In this document: positions 1-6,945 of the stretch, one piece after another
Layout: every line of letters starts with the position of its first letter
Position numbering within the stretch: the stretch's first letter is position 1
Assembly (NCBI GenBank): GCA_002373165.1
Contig: DFJS01000024.1
Coordinates: 542 to 9,595 of the forward strand
From: Ruminococcus sp. UBA3665
Lineage (GTDB): Bacteria > Bacillota > Clostridia > Oscillospirales > Ruminococcaceae
DNA: 9,054 bases
Direction: 5' to 3'
The notes under the pieces: model-generated
What the model was told of the DNA's origin: nothing
Databases searched by the model: none
The model's input: only the letters and a program-made list of their open reading frames with translations
Position numbers and translations under genes: made by a program

Positions 1-157
1 CTCCAGTTGCTCCGGTCGGACCAGTTGGACCGATTTCTCCGGGTGCTCCCGTCGAGCCAGTTGGGCCAGTTGCTCCAGTCGCTCCTGTTGGACCAGGCGG
101 GCCCACTTTTCCAGGACGGCCGGGGCGACCAGGCGGCCCAGTGGGACCCGTCGGACC
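1..157 (-). repeat. Tandem 9-base-unit repeat encoding Gly-X-Y
   Basis: From 157 to the left edge the coding strand reads as successive GGN-NNN-NNN units. Close copies of phrases such as GGTCCAACTGGTCCGACC and GGAGCAACTGGA recur. Third positions vary between copies, so the array is under protein-level selection rather than a recent pure amplification. Arrays like this can change length by slippage or recombination, and short-read assemblies may collapse them. Confidence 0.8.
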
Positions 158-244
158 CGTTATCACGATCGGCTGACACGGCGGCATCGGCGGACAGGGT
201 ACAAATTCCGGATTGCCGCATCCTGAGCAGGAATACATTGCCAT
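1..244 (-). CDS. Collagen-like Gly-X-Y repeat protein, N-terminal part (runs off the window)
   Basis: The first 81 residues are visible; the rest lies beyond the left edge. Residues 1-29 are a short cysteine-containing leader with CSGC (Cys6, Cys9) and CPPMPPC (Cys17, Cys23). From Gly30 to the edge there are 17 unbroken Gly-X-Y triplets, mostly GPT, GAT, GPP and GRP, the pattern of bacterial collagen-like proteins that form triple-helical filaments (BclA-type exosporium proteins, Scl-type surface proteins). Many Y positions are threonine, which in BclA-like proteins carries O-linked sugar. The ATG at 244 overlaps the glycosyltransferase stop as TAATG, with GAGGAG about 11 bases upstream; an in-frame ATG at 238 is an alternative. 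There is no N-terminal hydrophobic signal peptide, so a classical Sec-secreted surface protein is less likely than assembly from the mother cell onto a spore. The location is inferred. The C-terminal domain cannot be seen. Confidence 0.85.
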   Translation of the reverse strand, partial: MAMYSCSGCGNPEFVPCPPMPPCQPIVITGPTGPTGPPGRPGRPGKVGPPGPTGATGATGPTGSTGAPGEIGPTGPTGATG

Positions 245-1326
245 TATCTGTCACACTCCTCATTCAGTTTCTGACGAAAATATTTCTGATTGAATAAAAA
301 TGCTGCATCTTTGGGCTTAATACGTCCTGCCCTGTCATTATATGCCTTTGCTCTGGAAAAGTTCCGGAGTTTGTCATAGCAGACACACAATTGCAGACAG
401 GGGATATAATCATGACAATCGGGAACGGAAAATCCTCCGGCTTCGTCCGGGAACGGTGCATGAAGTGCAGTTTCGTACCAGAAGACAGCATCTTCCCAAT
501 TCTGCCGGAGCATCTGGATTTTGCCGATATCACAGCAGATTTCAGCGCGTGGCTGATCGTACAGAAAACTGTGGAACAGCCAGCTGAGAGCATTATCTTC
601 CTGATGCAGAGAGAGATAACAGTTTGCAAGTTTCTGACAGGCATCAATCTGATTTTCGCGCCAGCCGTCGGGCTGTGAGAGAAAATCCAGATAGAATTTG
701 ACTGCTCTGTGGTACTGCTGATGATAATATAATTCATTGGCGAAATAAAATTTTTCTCTGGTACAGAGGGGAATGTTCTGTGCGAGGAGCTTTTCAAAAA
801 TGCGGAGATTCCGGTCAGGATCGTGCACAAGGAGTTTTCTGTGCTGTACAGCGATATCAGCATAGAGAACGGTTCCGGAAACTGCGATTGCCTCATGTAC
901 TGCTCCTTCCCAGCGGAAGTGCCGGGCACGTTTGAGAATGCGTTCCCGATAATAAGTATATGTGGGACGGTTTTCGGCATCGAATGCGACATGATAGGGC
1001 ATCATGACGGCATCGGCAGAGAGATTCTGTTTAAGTTCCGAGAGTTTCTGCTGGTTCTCGCTGTCGAGGACATCATCGGCATCGAGCCACATGAGATAAT
1101 CGCAGGAAGCTTTGGAAAAAGAGAAATTCCGGGCATCAGAAAAGTTATCATTCCAGGGGAAATCATAAATCTGATCTGTATACTTCCGGGCGATTTGTTT
1201 TGTGCAATCCTGCGAACCGGTATCGACGATGATGATTTCGTCTGCAATTTCTGCGATACAGTCAAGGCATCGGCCGAGAACGGCTTCCTCATCGCGGACG
1301 ATCATGCACAGGCTGAGTGTAGCCAT
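244..1326 (-). CDS. Family 2 glycosyltransferase with C-terminal TPR-like repeats
   Basis: 360 residues. The N-terminal GT-A domain (about 1-150) opens with LSLCMIVRDEE, then IIIVDTGSQD (32-41), the SDARNFSF segment (63-70), and MWLDADD (79-85), whose DxD aspartates bind metal and nucleotide sugar. RWEGAVHE (138-145) is typical of this TPR-linked GT2 group. Residues about 190-340 are helical repeats (FANELYYHQQYHRAVKFYLDFL and later copies) that probably bind the acceptor protein. AAGGAG lies 8 bases before the ATG. The stop overlaps the start of the collagen-like gene (TAATG), so the two are almost certainly co-translated and the collagen-like protein is the obvious acceptor candidate. It has no membrane segment, so it acts in the cytoplasm. 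The sugar donor cannot be told from sequence. Family call is firm; the acceptor is inferred. Confidence 0.9.
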   Translation of the reverse strand: MATLSLCMIVRDEEAVLGRCLDCIAEIADEIIIVDTGSQDCTKQIARKYTDQIYDFPWNDNFSDARNFSFSKASCDYLMWLDADDVLDSENQQKLSELKQNLSADAVMMPYHVAFDAENRPTYTYYRERILKRARHFRWEGAVHEAIAVSGTVLYADIAVQHRKLLVHDPDRNLRIFEKLLAQNIPLCTREKFYFANELYYHQQYHRAVKFYLDFLSQPDGWRENQIDACQKLANCYLSLHQEDNALSWLFHSFLYDQPRAEICCDIGKIQMLRQNWEDAVFWYETALHAPFPDEAGGFSVPDCHDYIPCLQLCVCYDKLRNFSRAKAYNDRAGRIKPKDAAFLFNQKYFRQKLNEECDR

Positions 1327-1359
1327 AGAAAAAGCTCCTTCCGTTTCCGATATAATAAT

Positions 1360-1386
1360 TATTTTATGCGGAAAATGCTGTAATGT
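1360..1386 (-). promoter_or_regulatory. Possible sigma-K-like promoter of the glycosyltransferase/collagen unit
   Basis: On the minus strand CATAAAATA (1368-1360) matches the sigma-K -10 form CATAnnnTA. An AC dinucleotide (1386-1385) lies 16 bases upstream, close to the published AC-17-CATAnnnTA pattern. The expected start would fall in the AT-rich stretch about 35 bases before the ATG at 1326. A sigma-A reading (TATTAT at about 1354-1349) has no acceptable -35. The -35 element is only two bases, so chance agreement is a real possibility. Confidence 0.3.
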
Positions 1387-1389
1387 GAC

Positions 1390-1422
1390 AAAAAACTCCT
1401 GTCAGAGCGTTCCTGACAGGAG
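1390..1422 (-). terminator. Intrinsic terminator after the LRR gene
   Basis: The minus strand has a perfect 10-base stem, CTCCTGTCAG and CTGACAGGAG (1422-1413 with 1405-1396), around a 7-base loop, followed directly by six T (1395-1390). It begins six bases after the LRR stop codon and ends the six-gene run that starts at trmK. This separates that run from the glycosyltransferase unit downstream. Confidence 0.92.
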
Positions 1423-1428
1423 AAATTT

Positions 1429-2340
1429 TTATAAATCCCAGTTTTTGGACTGAAAGCCTATGTGCTGATGTTTATAGTCCATCAGGACGACCTGTGATTC
1501 ATATTTCTGCTGTTCGATAGCGAAACGGATGAATGCATCAATTCTGTCATCCTGCACAAAACCGCATTGCAGAAATTTTTCCAGATTGGCAGCATCATTC
1601 TGACGGATAAAATCCTGAATGATGATTTTTGTATGTTCCGGCTGCTCCGGCTGACAGAGCGCATCGATTGTGCGGCCGCGGTAAATAGAATCATACGGAA
1701 TGCTGAACAGCTGGTTCTGGATATGAAAATGCAGAACAGTCATTTCCGGAAACGCACCGCCGCCGATATTCTGCATGGAATGCGGAATGATGACAAAATG
1801 CAGTTCCGCACAGCTGTAAAACGTTCCGGACTCCAGCCGGTGGATGCCCTCCGGAATCACGATGGAAGTCAGGCTCTGACAGCGTGAAAAGCTCTGTCTG
1901 CCGAAATAATTCATTGTTTCGGGCATTTTGATTTTTTTTAATTTTTCGCATCCGTAAAACGCGCGGTCGCCGAGTTTGTCGAGTTTCCGGGGCAGAACCG
2001 CACTGCGCAGATTGATGCAGTTCAGAAACGTGCCGTCATGCACGGACGGAACATTTTCCGGAATGGTAATTTCTCCGATTGAAGTGCATCCGGAAAAGAC
2101 CTCTATGCTGATTCGCTCCAGACTCTGGGGAAGCCGGATAAACAGCAGATTTTCGCAGTTCTGGAATGCACCCTGTCCGATATTGGTCACCCCCTCCGGA
2201 ATACGCACGGAATACAGATTCCGGCAGTTGATAAAGGCATATTTATCAATCATATGAATGCCTTCGGGGAGCGTAATTTCCGTTTCGCCTTCCTGCGGAA
2301 TGTATTTTCTTAAAATCTCATGATCTATGATAAATGCCAT
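1429..2340 (-). CDS. Leucine-rich repeat protein (LRR_5, BspA-like), apparently cytoplasmic
   Basis: 303 residues from the ATG at 2340. Residues about 20-205 hold seven to eight repeats of about 23 residues with the LRR_5 signature, for example LPEGIHMIDKYAFINCRNL and IPEGVTNIGQGAFQNCENL (ITIPE..., I..GAF..C..L). Residues about 240-303 form a helical tail (IIIQDFIRQNDAANLEKFL through MDYKHQHIGF) that I recognise only as a tail common on LRR proteins of gut Clostridia. There is no signal peptide, transmembrane segment, sortase motif or dockerin, so unlike many BspA-like proteins it is probably intracellular and may bind a protein partner. The longer reading from 2385 is rejected because AAAGGAG sits 8 bases before 2340. 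It starts 14 bases after the glycosylase stop and is the last gene before the terminator. Its function is unknown. Confidence 0.88.
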   Translation of the reverse strand: MAFIIDHEILRKYIPQEGETEITLPEGIHMIDKYAFINCRNLYSVRIPEGVTNIGQGAFQNCENLLFIRLPQSLERISIEVFSGCTSIGEITIPENVPSVHDGTFLNCINLRSAVLPRKLDKLGDRAFYGCEKLKKIKMPETMNYFGRQSFSRCQSLTSIVIPEGIHRLESGTFYSCAELHFVIIPHSMQNIGGGAFPEMTVLHFHIQNQLFSIPYDSIYRGRTIDALCQPEQPEHTKIIIQDFIRQNDAANLEKFLQCGFVQDDRIDAFIRFAIEQQKYESQVVLMDYKHQHIGFQSKNWDL

Positions 2341-2348
2341 ATACGGCA

Positions 2349-2355
2349 CTCCTTT
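2349..2355 (-). promoter_or_regulatory. Ribosome binding site fixing the LRR protein start
   Basis: AAAGGAG on the minus strand lies 8 bases before the ATG at 2340. The longer reading frame would place this sequence inside the gene. The site therefore decides the start in favour of the product beginning MAFII. Confidence 0.85.
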
Positions 2356-2885
2356 CAGGGGTTTTGATTTTCGTCCATGACCCATCGCCAGGGTTTTTGT
2401 TTCCAGATTTCTCCGGCGTAATCGATGCCGACACGTGTTTCCGTATGCCAGGTGAAGAATCTGCCGTCATCTTCAATGCGGATTTCAGGATTTTTCACAA
2501 TGCACTGTCCGTTGAGTGCTTTTGTGATTTGCAGATATTTAGTTAATCTGCCGGGGCCGTTGTGAACTGCTCCGGCACGGAACAGCACACCCTGCGGATG
2601 ATCTTTTTCGCCCGTGACGATGTTCATCAGATAATTCACCCCGTAACAAAGATAAACATAAATCGTTCCGGATTCCCTGTAGAGCATTTCGGAACGCCCT
2701 GTCCGGCCTTTGGAAGCATGACAGGCTTTATCCTCCTCGCCGCGGTAGGCCTCTGTTTCTGTGATGCGTTCGCGCAGTTCGGTACCATCCGGGAGCGTAT
2801 GCACCAGAATTTTCCCGATCAGGTCAGGCGCGACGACAAGGCAGTCCCTGTCAAAAAATTCAGCATCTAATATTCGATTCTGCAT
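2355..2885 (-). CDS. 3-methyladenine DNA glycosylase (AAG/MPG family)
   Basis: 176 residues, somewhat short for the family (about 190-210). It removes alkylated purines such as 3-methyladenine and hypoxanthine from DNA in base excision repair. All residues corresponding to the human AAG active site are visible: Glu45 in ETEAY (general base, human Glu125), Tyr47 (Tyr127), His56 in DKACH (His136), Tyr78 and Tyr81 in YVYLCYG (Tyr159 and the intercalating Tyr162) and Asn88 (Asn169). GVLFRAG and NGPGRLTK match the conserved floor of the pocket and the GP(G/S)(R/K)L motif. AAGGAG lies 7 bases before the ATG and is formed by the last codons of the RqcH gene, whose stop is 4 bases upstream. The product is probably functional. 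Confidence 0.95.
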   Translation of the reverse strand: MQNRILDAEFFDRDCLVVAPDLIGKILVHTLPDGTELRERITETEAYRGEEDKACHASKGRTGRSEMLYRESGTIYVYLCYGVNYLMNIVTGEKDHPQGVLFRAGAVHNGPGRLTKYLQITKALNGQCIVKNPEIRIEDDGRFFTWHTETRVGIDYAGEIWKQKPWRWVMDENQNP

Positions 2886-2889
2886 ACTC

Positions 2890-4641
2890 TCACTCCTTGA
2901 AGCGCAGTGTTTCAGTCACAGCTTTATCCGGCGTAACGTACAGCGTCTGCTGATTGGTGAAAATCACCATGCCGGGCTTTGCGCCGCCGGGCTTTTTGAC
3001 GAACCTGACTTTTGTAAAATCGACAGGCACCTGTGAAGATTCCCGTGCCTTGCTGTGATACGCCGCCAGCACTGCCGCCTGACGAATTGCTGTTTCAGAA
3101 GGCTCTTTTCCGTCCGTGACCAGAATCACATGCGAACCCGGAATGTTCTGGGTATGCAGCCAGATATCCTGCTTGGAAGCCTGTTTGAGTGTCAGCTGAT
3201 CATTCTGCCGGTTGTTCCGGCCAACCAGAATTAAAAATCCGTCTTCGGACTGATACATCATAGGCGGAGCCTGCCGGACGGGCTTCTGTTTCTGGGATTT
3301 ATTCCGGAGATAGCCCTGCTGTGCGAGTTCTTCCCGGAGCAGAAGCAGATCATTTTCTGTTTCGGCGCGGCTGAGAGTATCAAACACGCTTTCCAGATAG
3401 AGCAGTTCCTGTTCGCCCTGCTGAATCTGTTCGGAAAGCTTCTGTCTGGCGACGGCTGCCTTGCGGTAGAGCGTATAATATTTCTGAGCGTTCTGTGCCG
3501 GAGTCAGATTTACCTGTAAAGGAATCCGGATTTCGGGGCAGGCTTCGTCATAGAAATTCACAAGTACAGCAGAGGCATCGCCTTTTTGAAGCTGATACAA
3601 ATTCGCCGAAAGCAGATCGCCGTATAATTTATTCTGATTCATTTTAGCAGTTTCGGCGAGTTCCTGTTTCTGATTCTGCAATTTCCGGGAAGCGCGTTCG
3701 ATTCTTGTCATGATGAGTTTAAACAGATCATTGGCGCGCTGTTTCATCCGGGCTTTGAGATCGCGCTGAGAATAGAACGCATCCAGCGCGGCACTTGCCG
3801 AGGGCATCGGCCTGACGAGCATCAGATTTCCGTACTGTTCCGGACGGAAAAAACAGAAATCTTTCAGTGCGCCTTCCGGAGTCGTCAGAATATGAAACTG
3901 ATATTGCTGTTCTTTCAGCATGGCGGCGGTTCTGTGAATGCTGTACAGCAGCCGCTCCTGCTGATTCTGATTCAGTGCATGACTTCTTAGATCAGTTTTG
4001 CAGGTATAATAAGCCCACTCCCGCGCCAGAAGCGGAGAAACACCCTCGAACACAGAAACCAGAGCTTTATCCAGATTCTGATCCGGCGACAGCAGCAGTG
4101 CATTCAGAATTGTGATATCATCCGTCTGCATCAGATTCAGCCGCCGGGGTCTGTGCGGCATTTCATACGAAAAACCTGAAAGCAGTACGCGTTCGCGCGT
4201 GATATCGGCATTGCGTTTCAGCGAATCGATAATTTTGCCGTCCTGATTGATTAAAATACAGTTGGAATATCTTCCCATGACTTCACAGGCCAGTGTCAGC
4301 CGAACGGAATCGCCCAGGTCGTTGATGCAGTCGAAATCCAGAAACAGAATCCGTTCCAGCCCGTCCTGCCGGACTGCCGCGAATTTTCCGCCGCCCAGAT
4401 GCTTGCGCAGCAGCATACAGAACATCGGCGGCGCGGCAGGATTTTCAATATTAAGTTCCGTCAGATGAATCCGGGCACTGTCTCCCGATATATTAATTAA
4501 AATCTTGACAGCTCCCTGAAAACTCCGCAGGTGCAGAATGATTTCATCCCGGGACGGCTGATGAATTTTTTCCACTCTTGCGCCCAGAAACGCTTCCATT
4601 TCGTGACTGACTGCATGAAGATATGCGCCGTCGAATGCCAT
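2890..4641 (-). CDS. rqcH: NFACT family ribosome quality control protein RqcH (fibronectin-binding-like protein)
   Basis: 583 residues, normal full length. RqcH binds the obstructed 50S subunit carrying a stalled peptidyl-tRNA, recruits tRNA-Ala and adds a C-terminal alanine tail that marks the peptide for degradation; relatives were first described as fibronectin-binding proteins (FbpA, PavA). The NFACT-N domain starts at MAFDGAYLHAV and contains PPMFCMLLRKHL (71-82), DGLERILFL (93-101) and EVMGRYSN. A long coiled coil with a helix-hairpin-helix middle covers about 290-455. NFACT-R covers about 467-575 (ILVGRNNRQNDQLT, DIWLHTQNIPGSHVIL, KPGGAKPG). The start follows the RlmA stop by 4 bases, with AAGAAG about 9 bases upstream. 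Glu96-Arg97 sits where B. subtilis RqcH has Asp97-Arg98, a conservative change. Neighbouring rRNA and tRNA methyltransferases fit a translation role. Confidence 0.94.
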   Translation of the reverse strand: MAFDGAYLHAVSHEMEAFLGARVEKIHQPSRDEIILHLRSFQGAVKILINISGDSARIHLTELNIENPAAPPMFCMLLRKHLGGGKFAAVRQDGLERILFLDFDCINDLGDSVRLTLACEVMGRYSNCILINQDGKIIDSLKRNADITRERVLLSGFSYEMPHRPRRLNLMQTDDITILNALLLSPDQNLDKALVSVFEGVSPLLAREWAYYTCKTDLRSHALNQNQQERLLYSIHRTAAMLKEQQYQFHILTTPEGALKDFCFFRPEQYGNLMLVRPMPSASAALDAFYSQRDLKARMKQRANDLFKLIMTRIERASRKLQNQKQELAETAKMNQNKLYGDLLSANLYQLQKGDASAVLVNFYDEACPEIRIPLQVNLTPAQNAQKYYTLYRKAAVARQKLSEQIQQGEQELLYLESVFDTLSRAETENDLLLLREELAQQGYLRNKSQKQKPVRQAPPMMYQSEDGFLILVGRNNRQNDQLTLKQASKQDIWLHTQNIPGSHVILVTDGKEPSETAIRQAAVLAAYHSKARESSQVPVDFTKVRFVKKPGGAKPGMVIFTNQQTLYVTPDKAVTETLRFKE

Positions 4642-4645
4642 AATA

Positions 4646-5464
4646 TCACGCTTCTTTCTGATAAATTAAAATTTCAAATTCCGTGCGGACTTCCAAATTC
4701 TGCAATGCTTGCAGACGTTCGCGCTCGTGCGCACTGGTGCGGTACGCATAAGGAGTCATGGCGAACAGATTCTGAATATCCTGATTAGTTTCCAGAAAAA
4801 TTTTCTGATTGCAATTTATTTTTTCCAGAAAACGAAAATGTTCCAGGGCATAATCACGCACCTGATTTTCATAAGGCCTGTCATAGACGGCCTGTTTGAG
4901 TTCCCAGAGATGCCGCGCCGCCGGAATCACCATGACAAAGATTCCCTCCGGCTTCAGAACACGGAGAAATTCCGTTCCGCAGAATGGCGCAAACACGCTG
5001 GTCAGCATATCACAGGAAGCTCCGGCCACAGGCAGATGAAACACACTGCCTACAGCATAGCGTGTCTGCTTATCCTGCCGGGCGGCGAAATCGGCGGCCG
5101 TTTTGGAAATATCAATGCCGTAACAGGATGCCCCCGTGCCGAGTGTCCGGCTGATTTCTCCGGTATAATAGCCTTCGCCGCATCCGGCATCCAGCAGAAC
5201 GCCCGGCTGATGCAGTTCCGCAGTACGGCAGAGAGCCGTCCGCAGAGGCTGATAATAATTCCTGTTCAGAAAATCCCGTCTTGCCCTGACCATGCCGGGA
5301 TTATCGCCGGGGAGTCTGGCATGTTTCTGCCGGACAGGCAGCAGATGCACATAACCGCTCCGGGCTTTGTCGAAACTGTGATTTTTGGGGCATTTCAGCG
5401 TTTTGTCAAATTCTGTGAGAGACTGTCCGCAGACGGGACAAATCCAGATAGTCGTTTCAGGCAT
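4646..5464 (-). CDS. rlmA: 23S rRNA (guanine-N1)-methyltransferase, RlmA family
   Basis: 272 residues from the ATG at 5464. The N-terminal zinc ribbon is Cys9-Pro-Val-Cys12 with Cys25 and His29 (CPKNH), the C-x2-C...C-x3-H site that sets RlmA apart from other methyltransferases. KARSGYVHLL and GDNPGMVRARRDFL follow, both typical of the family. The SAM-binding motif I is LLDAGCGEGYYTGEI (about 90-104), then YGIDISK. RlmA(I) methylates G745 and RlmA(II)/TlrB G748 in helix 35 of 23S rRNA; Gram-positive members are usually RlmA(II), but the site cannot be settled from sequence. The ATG overlaps the Nif3 stop by 8 bases (ATGCCTGA). A TTG at 5488 would add eight residues before the usual family start, so the ATG is preferred. 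RqcH follows after 4 bases. Confidence 0.92.
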   Translation of the reverse strand: MPETTIWICPVCGQSLTEFDKTLKCPKNHSFDKARSGYVHLLPVRQKHARLPGDNPGMVRARRDFLNRNYYQPLRTALCRTAELHQPGVLLDAGCGEGYYTGEISRTLGTGASCYGIDISKTAADFAARQDKQTRYAVGSVFHLPVAGASCDMLTSVFAPFCGTEFLRVLKPEGIFVMVIPAARHLWELKQAVYDRPYENQVRDYALEHFRFLEKINCNQKIFLETNQDIQNLFAMTPYAYRTSAHERERLQALQNLEVRTEFEILIYQKEA

Positions 5465-6224
5465 AGCACACAGGGTTCCCTTCTGCAAATTCGATAATAT
5501 TCAATTCCGGAAAGGCCTCCCGGAGCAGGGCGGCAACATACGGAATCATGATGACTTCCGTGTGATAATGGCCGCAGTCCAGCAGAGCAATCCGGAGTTC
5601 CTCGGCTTTGTACCAGCGGTCATGCTTGACATCGCCTGTCAGGAAGCAGTTGCATCGTCCGGCGAGGTCTTCCAGCATGGACGCGCCCGAACCGGAGCAG
5701 ACGGCGATTTTTTTAATTTTTTCCTGATATTTCGCCGAATACCGGACAACTTCACAGGCAAGAGCTTTTTTGGCAATTCCGGCAAATTCCGGCAGAGAAC
5801 AGGCCTGTTTCAGTGTGACGATTCTGCCGAGGCCGTCGGCTTCGATAGGGAGCATTTCCTCTTCCAGAGCGATTTCTTCCCGGAGTTTCCGGATTATTAA
5901 ATCATTGATGCCGCCGGGCGCGATATCCAGCGGCGTATGACAGCAGATGGCCGCAATCTGCTTCTGTGCCAGCTGATAGACAACAGAACCGGCATATAAA
6001 TTCCTGATTGGCTGGAAAATCACGGGATGATGCGAAAAAATCAGGTTACAGCCGCATTCCCCGGCCTTTTGCAGAGCACTGACGGAAATATCCAGCGAAA
6101 TCAGTACGCCGGAGACTTCCTGCGCGGCATCCCCGATTAAAAAACCGGAATTATCCCATTTTTCCTGTGTCCCGAACGGCGCAAACTGATTGATGTAATT
6201 ATAAATATCTTTTACTGTAATCAA
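5457..6224 (-). CDS. Nif3-like dinuclear metal centre protein (YqfO/YbgI family)
   Basis: 255 residues. Nif3 proteins form a toroidal hexamer with two metal ions per active site. The ligands are visible: His65-His66 in SHHP, Asp100 in CHTPLD, His219 and Glu223 in GHYHTE. KWDNSGFLIG (22-31) is the N-terminal family signature. This is the short form, like E. coli YbgI (about 247 residues), lacking the central domain of about 120 residues found in B. subtilis YqfO. It is often annotated as GTP cyclohydrolase I type 2, but the physiological reaction is not settled. The start is TTG at 6224, overlapping the trmK stop as TTGA, with AGGAG 11 bases upstream; the following ITVKDIYNYIN aligns with the normal family N-terminus. 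The trmK-nif3 pair is a conserved neighbourhood in Firmicutes. Confidence 0.94.
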   Translation of the reverse strand: MITVKDIYNYINQFAPFGTQEKWDNSGFLIGDAAQEVSGVLISLDISVSALQKAGECGCNLIFSHHPVIFQPIRNLYAGSVVYQLAQKQIAAICCHTPLDIAPGGINDLIIRKLREEIALEEEMLPIEADGLGRIVTLKQACSLPEFAGIAKKALACEVVRYSAKYQEKIKKIAVCSGSGASMLEDLAGRCNCFLTGDVKHDRWYKAEELRIALLDCGHYHTEVIMIPYVAALLREAFPELNIIEFAEGNPVCYA

Positions 6225-6898
6225 ATTTTATCATACTCCTTTAAAGCATCTGCCATGCTGTCGATCACAGCATTCAGTTCCAGAGGGGGATTTTTTCCTT
6301 CGCGGAGATAACTCTGCATCCGTATCCGGCTAAGCCGGACAAATTCGTTTTTAGCGTAAGCAAGTGCATTTTCATCATACAGATTCATTTTTCCGAAATA
6401 GATATCCTTTCCATCCGGAATTATTATATTTCCGGTAAACTGCACCTGCATGACAGCATATAAAAATTTCTTATCCGGAATACAGGTTTCATTCCGGATT
6501 TCAAAACCATGTTCATAAAGCCATTTCCGGAGCAGTTCTGCTTTAGTCATCGGCTGAAATATCAGATTTATTTTCTCCAGAGAAAACGGGGCTGTTTCCA
6601 GAATATGCATGATTGTTTCGCCGCCCATGCCGGCAATGACGATATCGGTAATGCCCACCGGCGGAACGTTCTGCAAGCCGTCAGAAAGAATCATGTGAAT
6701 ATAATCTGACAAACCGGCTTTGGTGATATTCTGTTCCGCCGCCCGGAGAGGGCCTTCACGGATATCACAGGCAAGGGCTTTTTCTGCAAGCCGGTTCTGC
6801 ACGGCATACACGGGCAGTAGCGCGTGATCGGTTCCGACATCGCACAGAAACGTTCCGTGCAGATACGCCGCACACGCAAGCAGTCGCTGATTGATCAT
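6221..6898 (-). CDS. trmK: tRNA (adenine(22)-N1)-methyltransferase TrmK
   Basis: 225 residues, normal length. TrmK uses S-adenosylmethionine to make m1A at position 22 in the D-arm of certain tRNAs (tRNA-Ser and tRNA-Tyr in B. subtilis). Residues 18-29 (LCDVGTDHALLP) are the family's motif I, Asp45 in ACDIREGPL is the likely ribose-binding acid, IAGMGGETI (88-96) and FQPM (114-117) mark the catalytic face, and the tail from about 175 is a charged helical stretch as in other TrmK proteins. The ATG at 6898 has GAGG about 10-11 bases upstream. It is the first gene of a six-gene run with gaps or overlaps of a few bases. The start lies 17 bases after an intrinsic terminator's T-run, so expression probably depends on read-through or on a promoter inside the upstream gene. 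Confidence 0.94.
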   Translation of the reverse strand: MINQRLLACAAYLHGTFLCDVGTDHALLPVYAVQNRLAEKALACDIREGPLRAAEQNITKAGLSDYIHMILSDGLQNVPPVGITDIVIAGMGGETIMHILETAPFSLEKINLIFQPMTKAELLRKWLYEHGFEIRNETCIPDKKFLYAVMQVQFTGNIIIPDGKDIYFGKMNLYDENALAYAKNEFVRLSRIRMQSYLREGKNPPLELNAVIDSMADALKEYDKI

Positions 6899-6915
6899 AA
6901 TTGCAAATACCTCAT

Positions 6916-6945
6916 AAAAAAGGGCAGCGGATTTCGCCGCCGCCC
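6916..6945 (-). terminator. GC-rich intrinsic terminator between the DUF1858 gene and trmK
   Basis: On the minus strand GGGCGGCGG (6945-6937) pairs with CCGCTGCCC (6930-6922), nine pairs with one G-U, around the six-base loop CGAAAT, then six T (6921-6916). It begins nine bases after the DUF1858 stop. The T-run ends 17 bases before the trmK ATG, so it either ends the upstream transcript with some read-through or acts as an attenuator in the trmK leader. Confidence 0.88.

Noticed and set aside
7..297. Plus-strand open frame at the left edge
   Set aside because: It is the complement of the Gly-X-Y repeat. Periodic DNA keeps several frames open without coding meaning.
823..1383. Plus-strand open frame of 186 residues opposite the glycosyltransferase
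   Set aside because: Covers the GT2 motifs on the opposite strand and crosses the region holding that gene's ribosome binding site; no domain is seen.
1396..1430. The same hairpin as a plus-strand terminator
   Set aside because: On the plus strand the stem is followed by AAATTTTT rather than an immediate T-run, and no gene on that strand needs it.
4709..5497. Long plus-strand open frame (262 residues) opposite the RlmA gene
   Set aside because: It is antisense to a gene with full RlmA motifs, shows no recognisable domain and has no neighbours on its strand.
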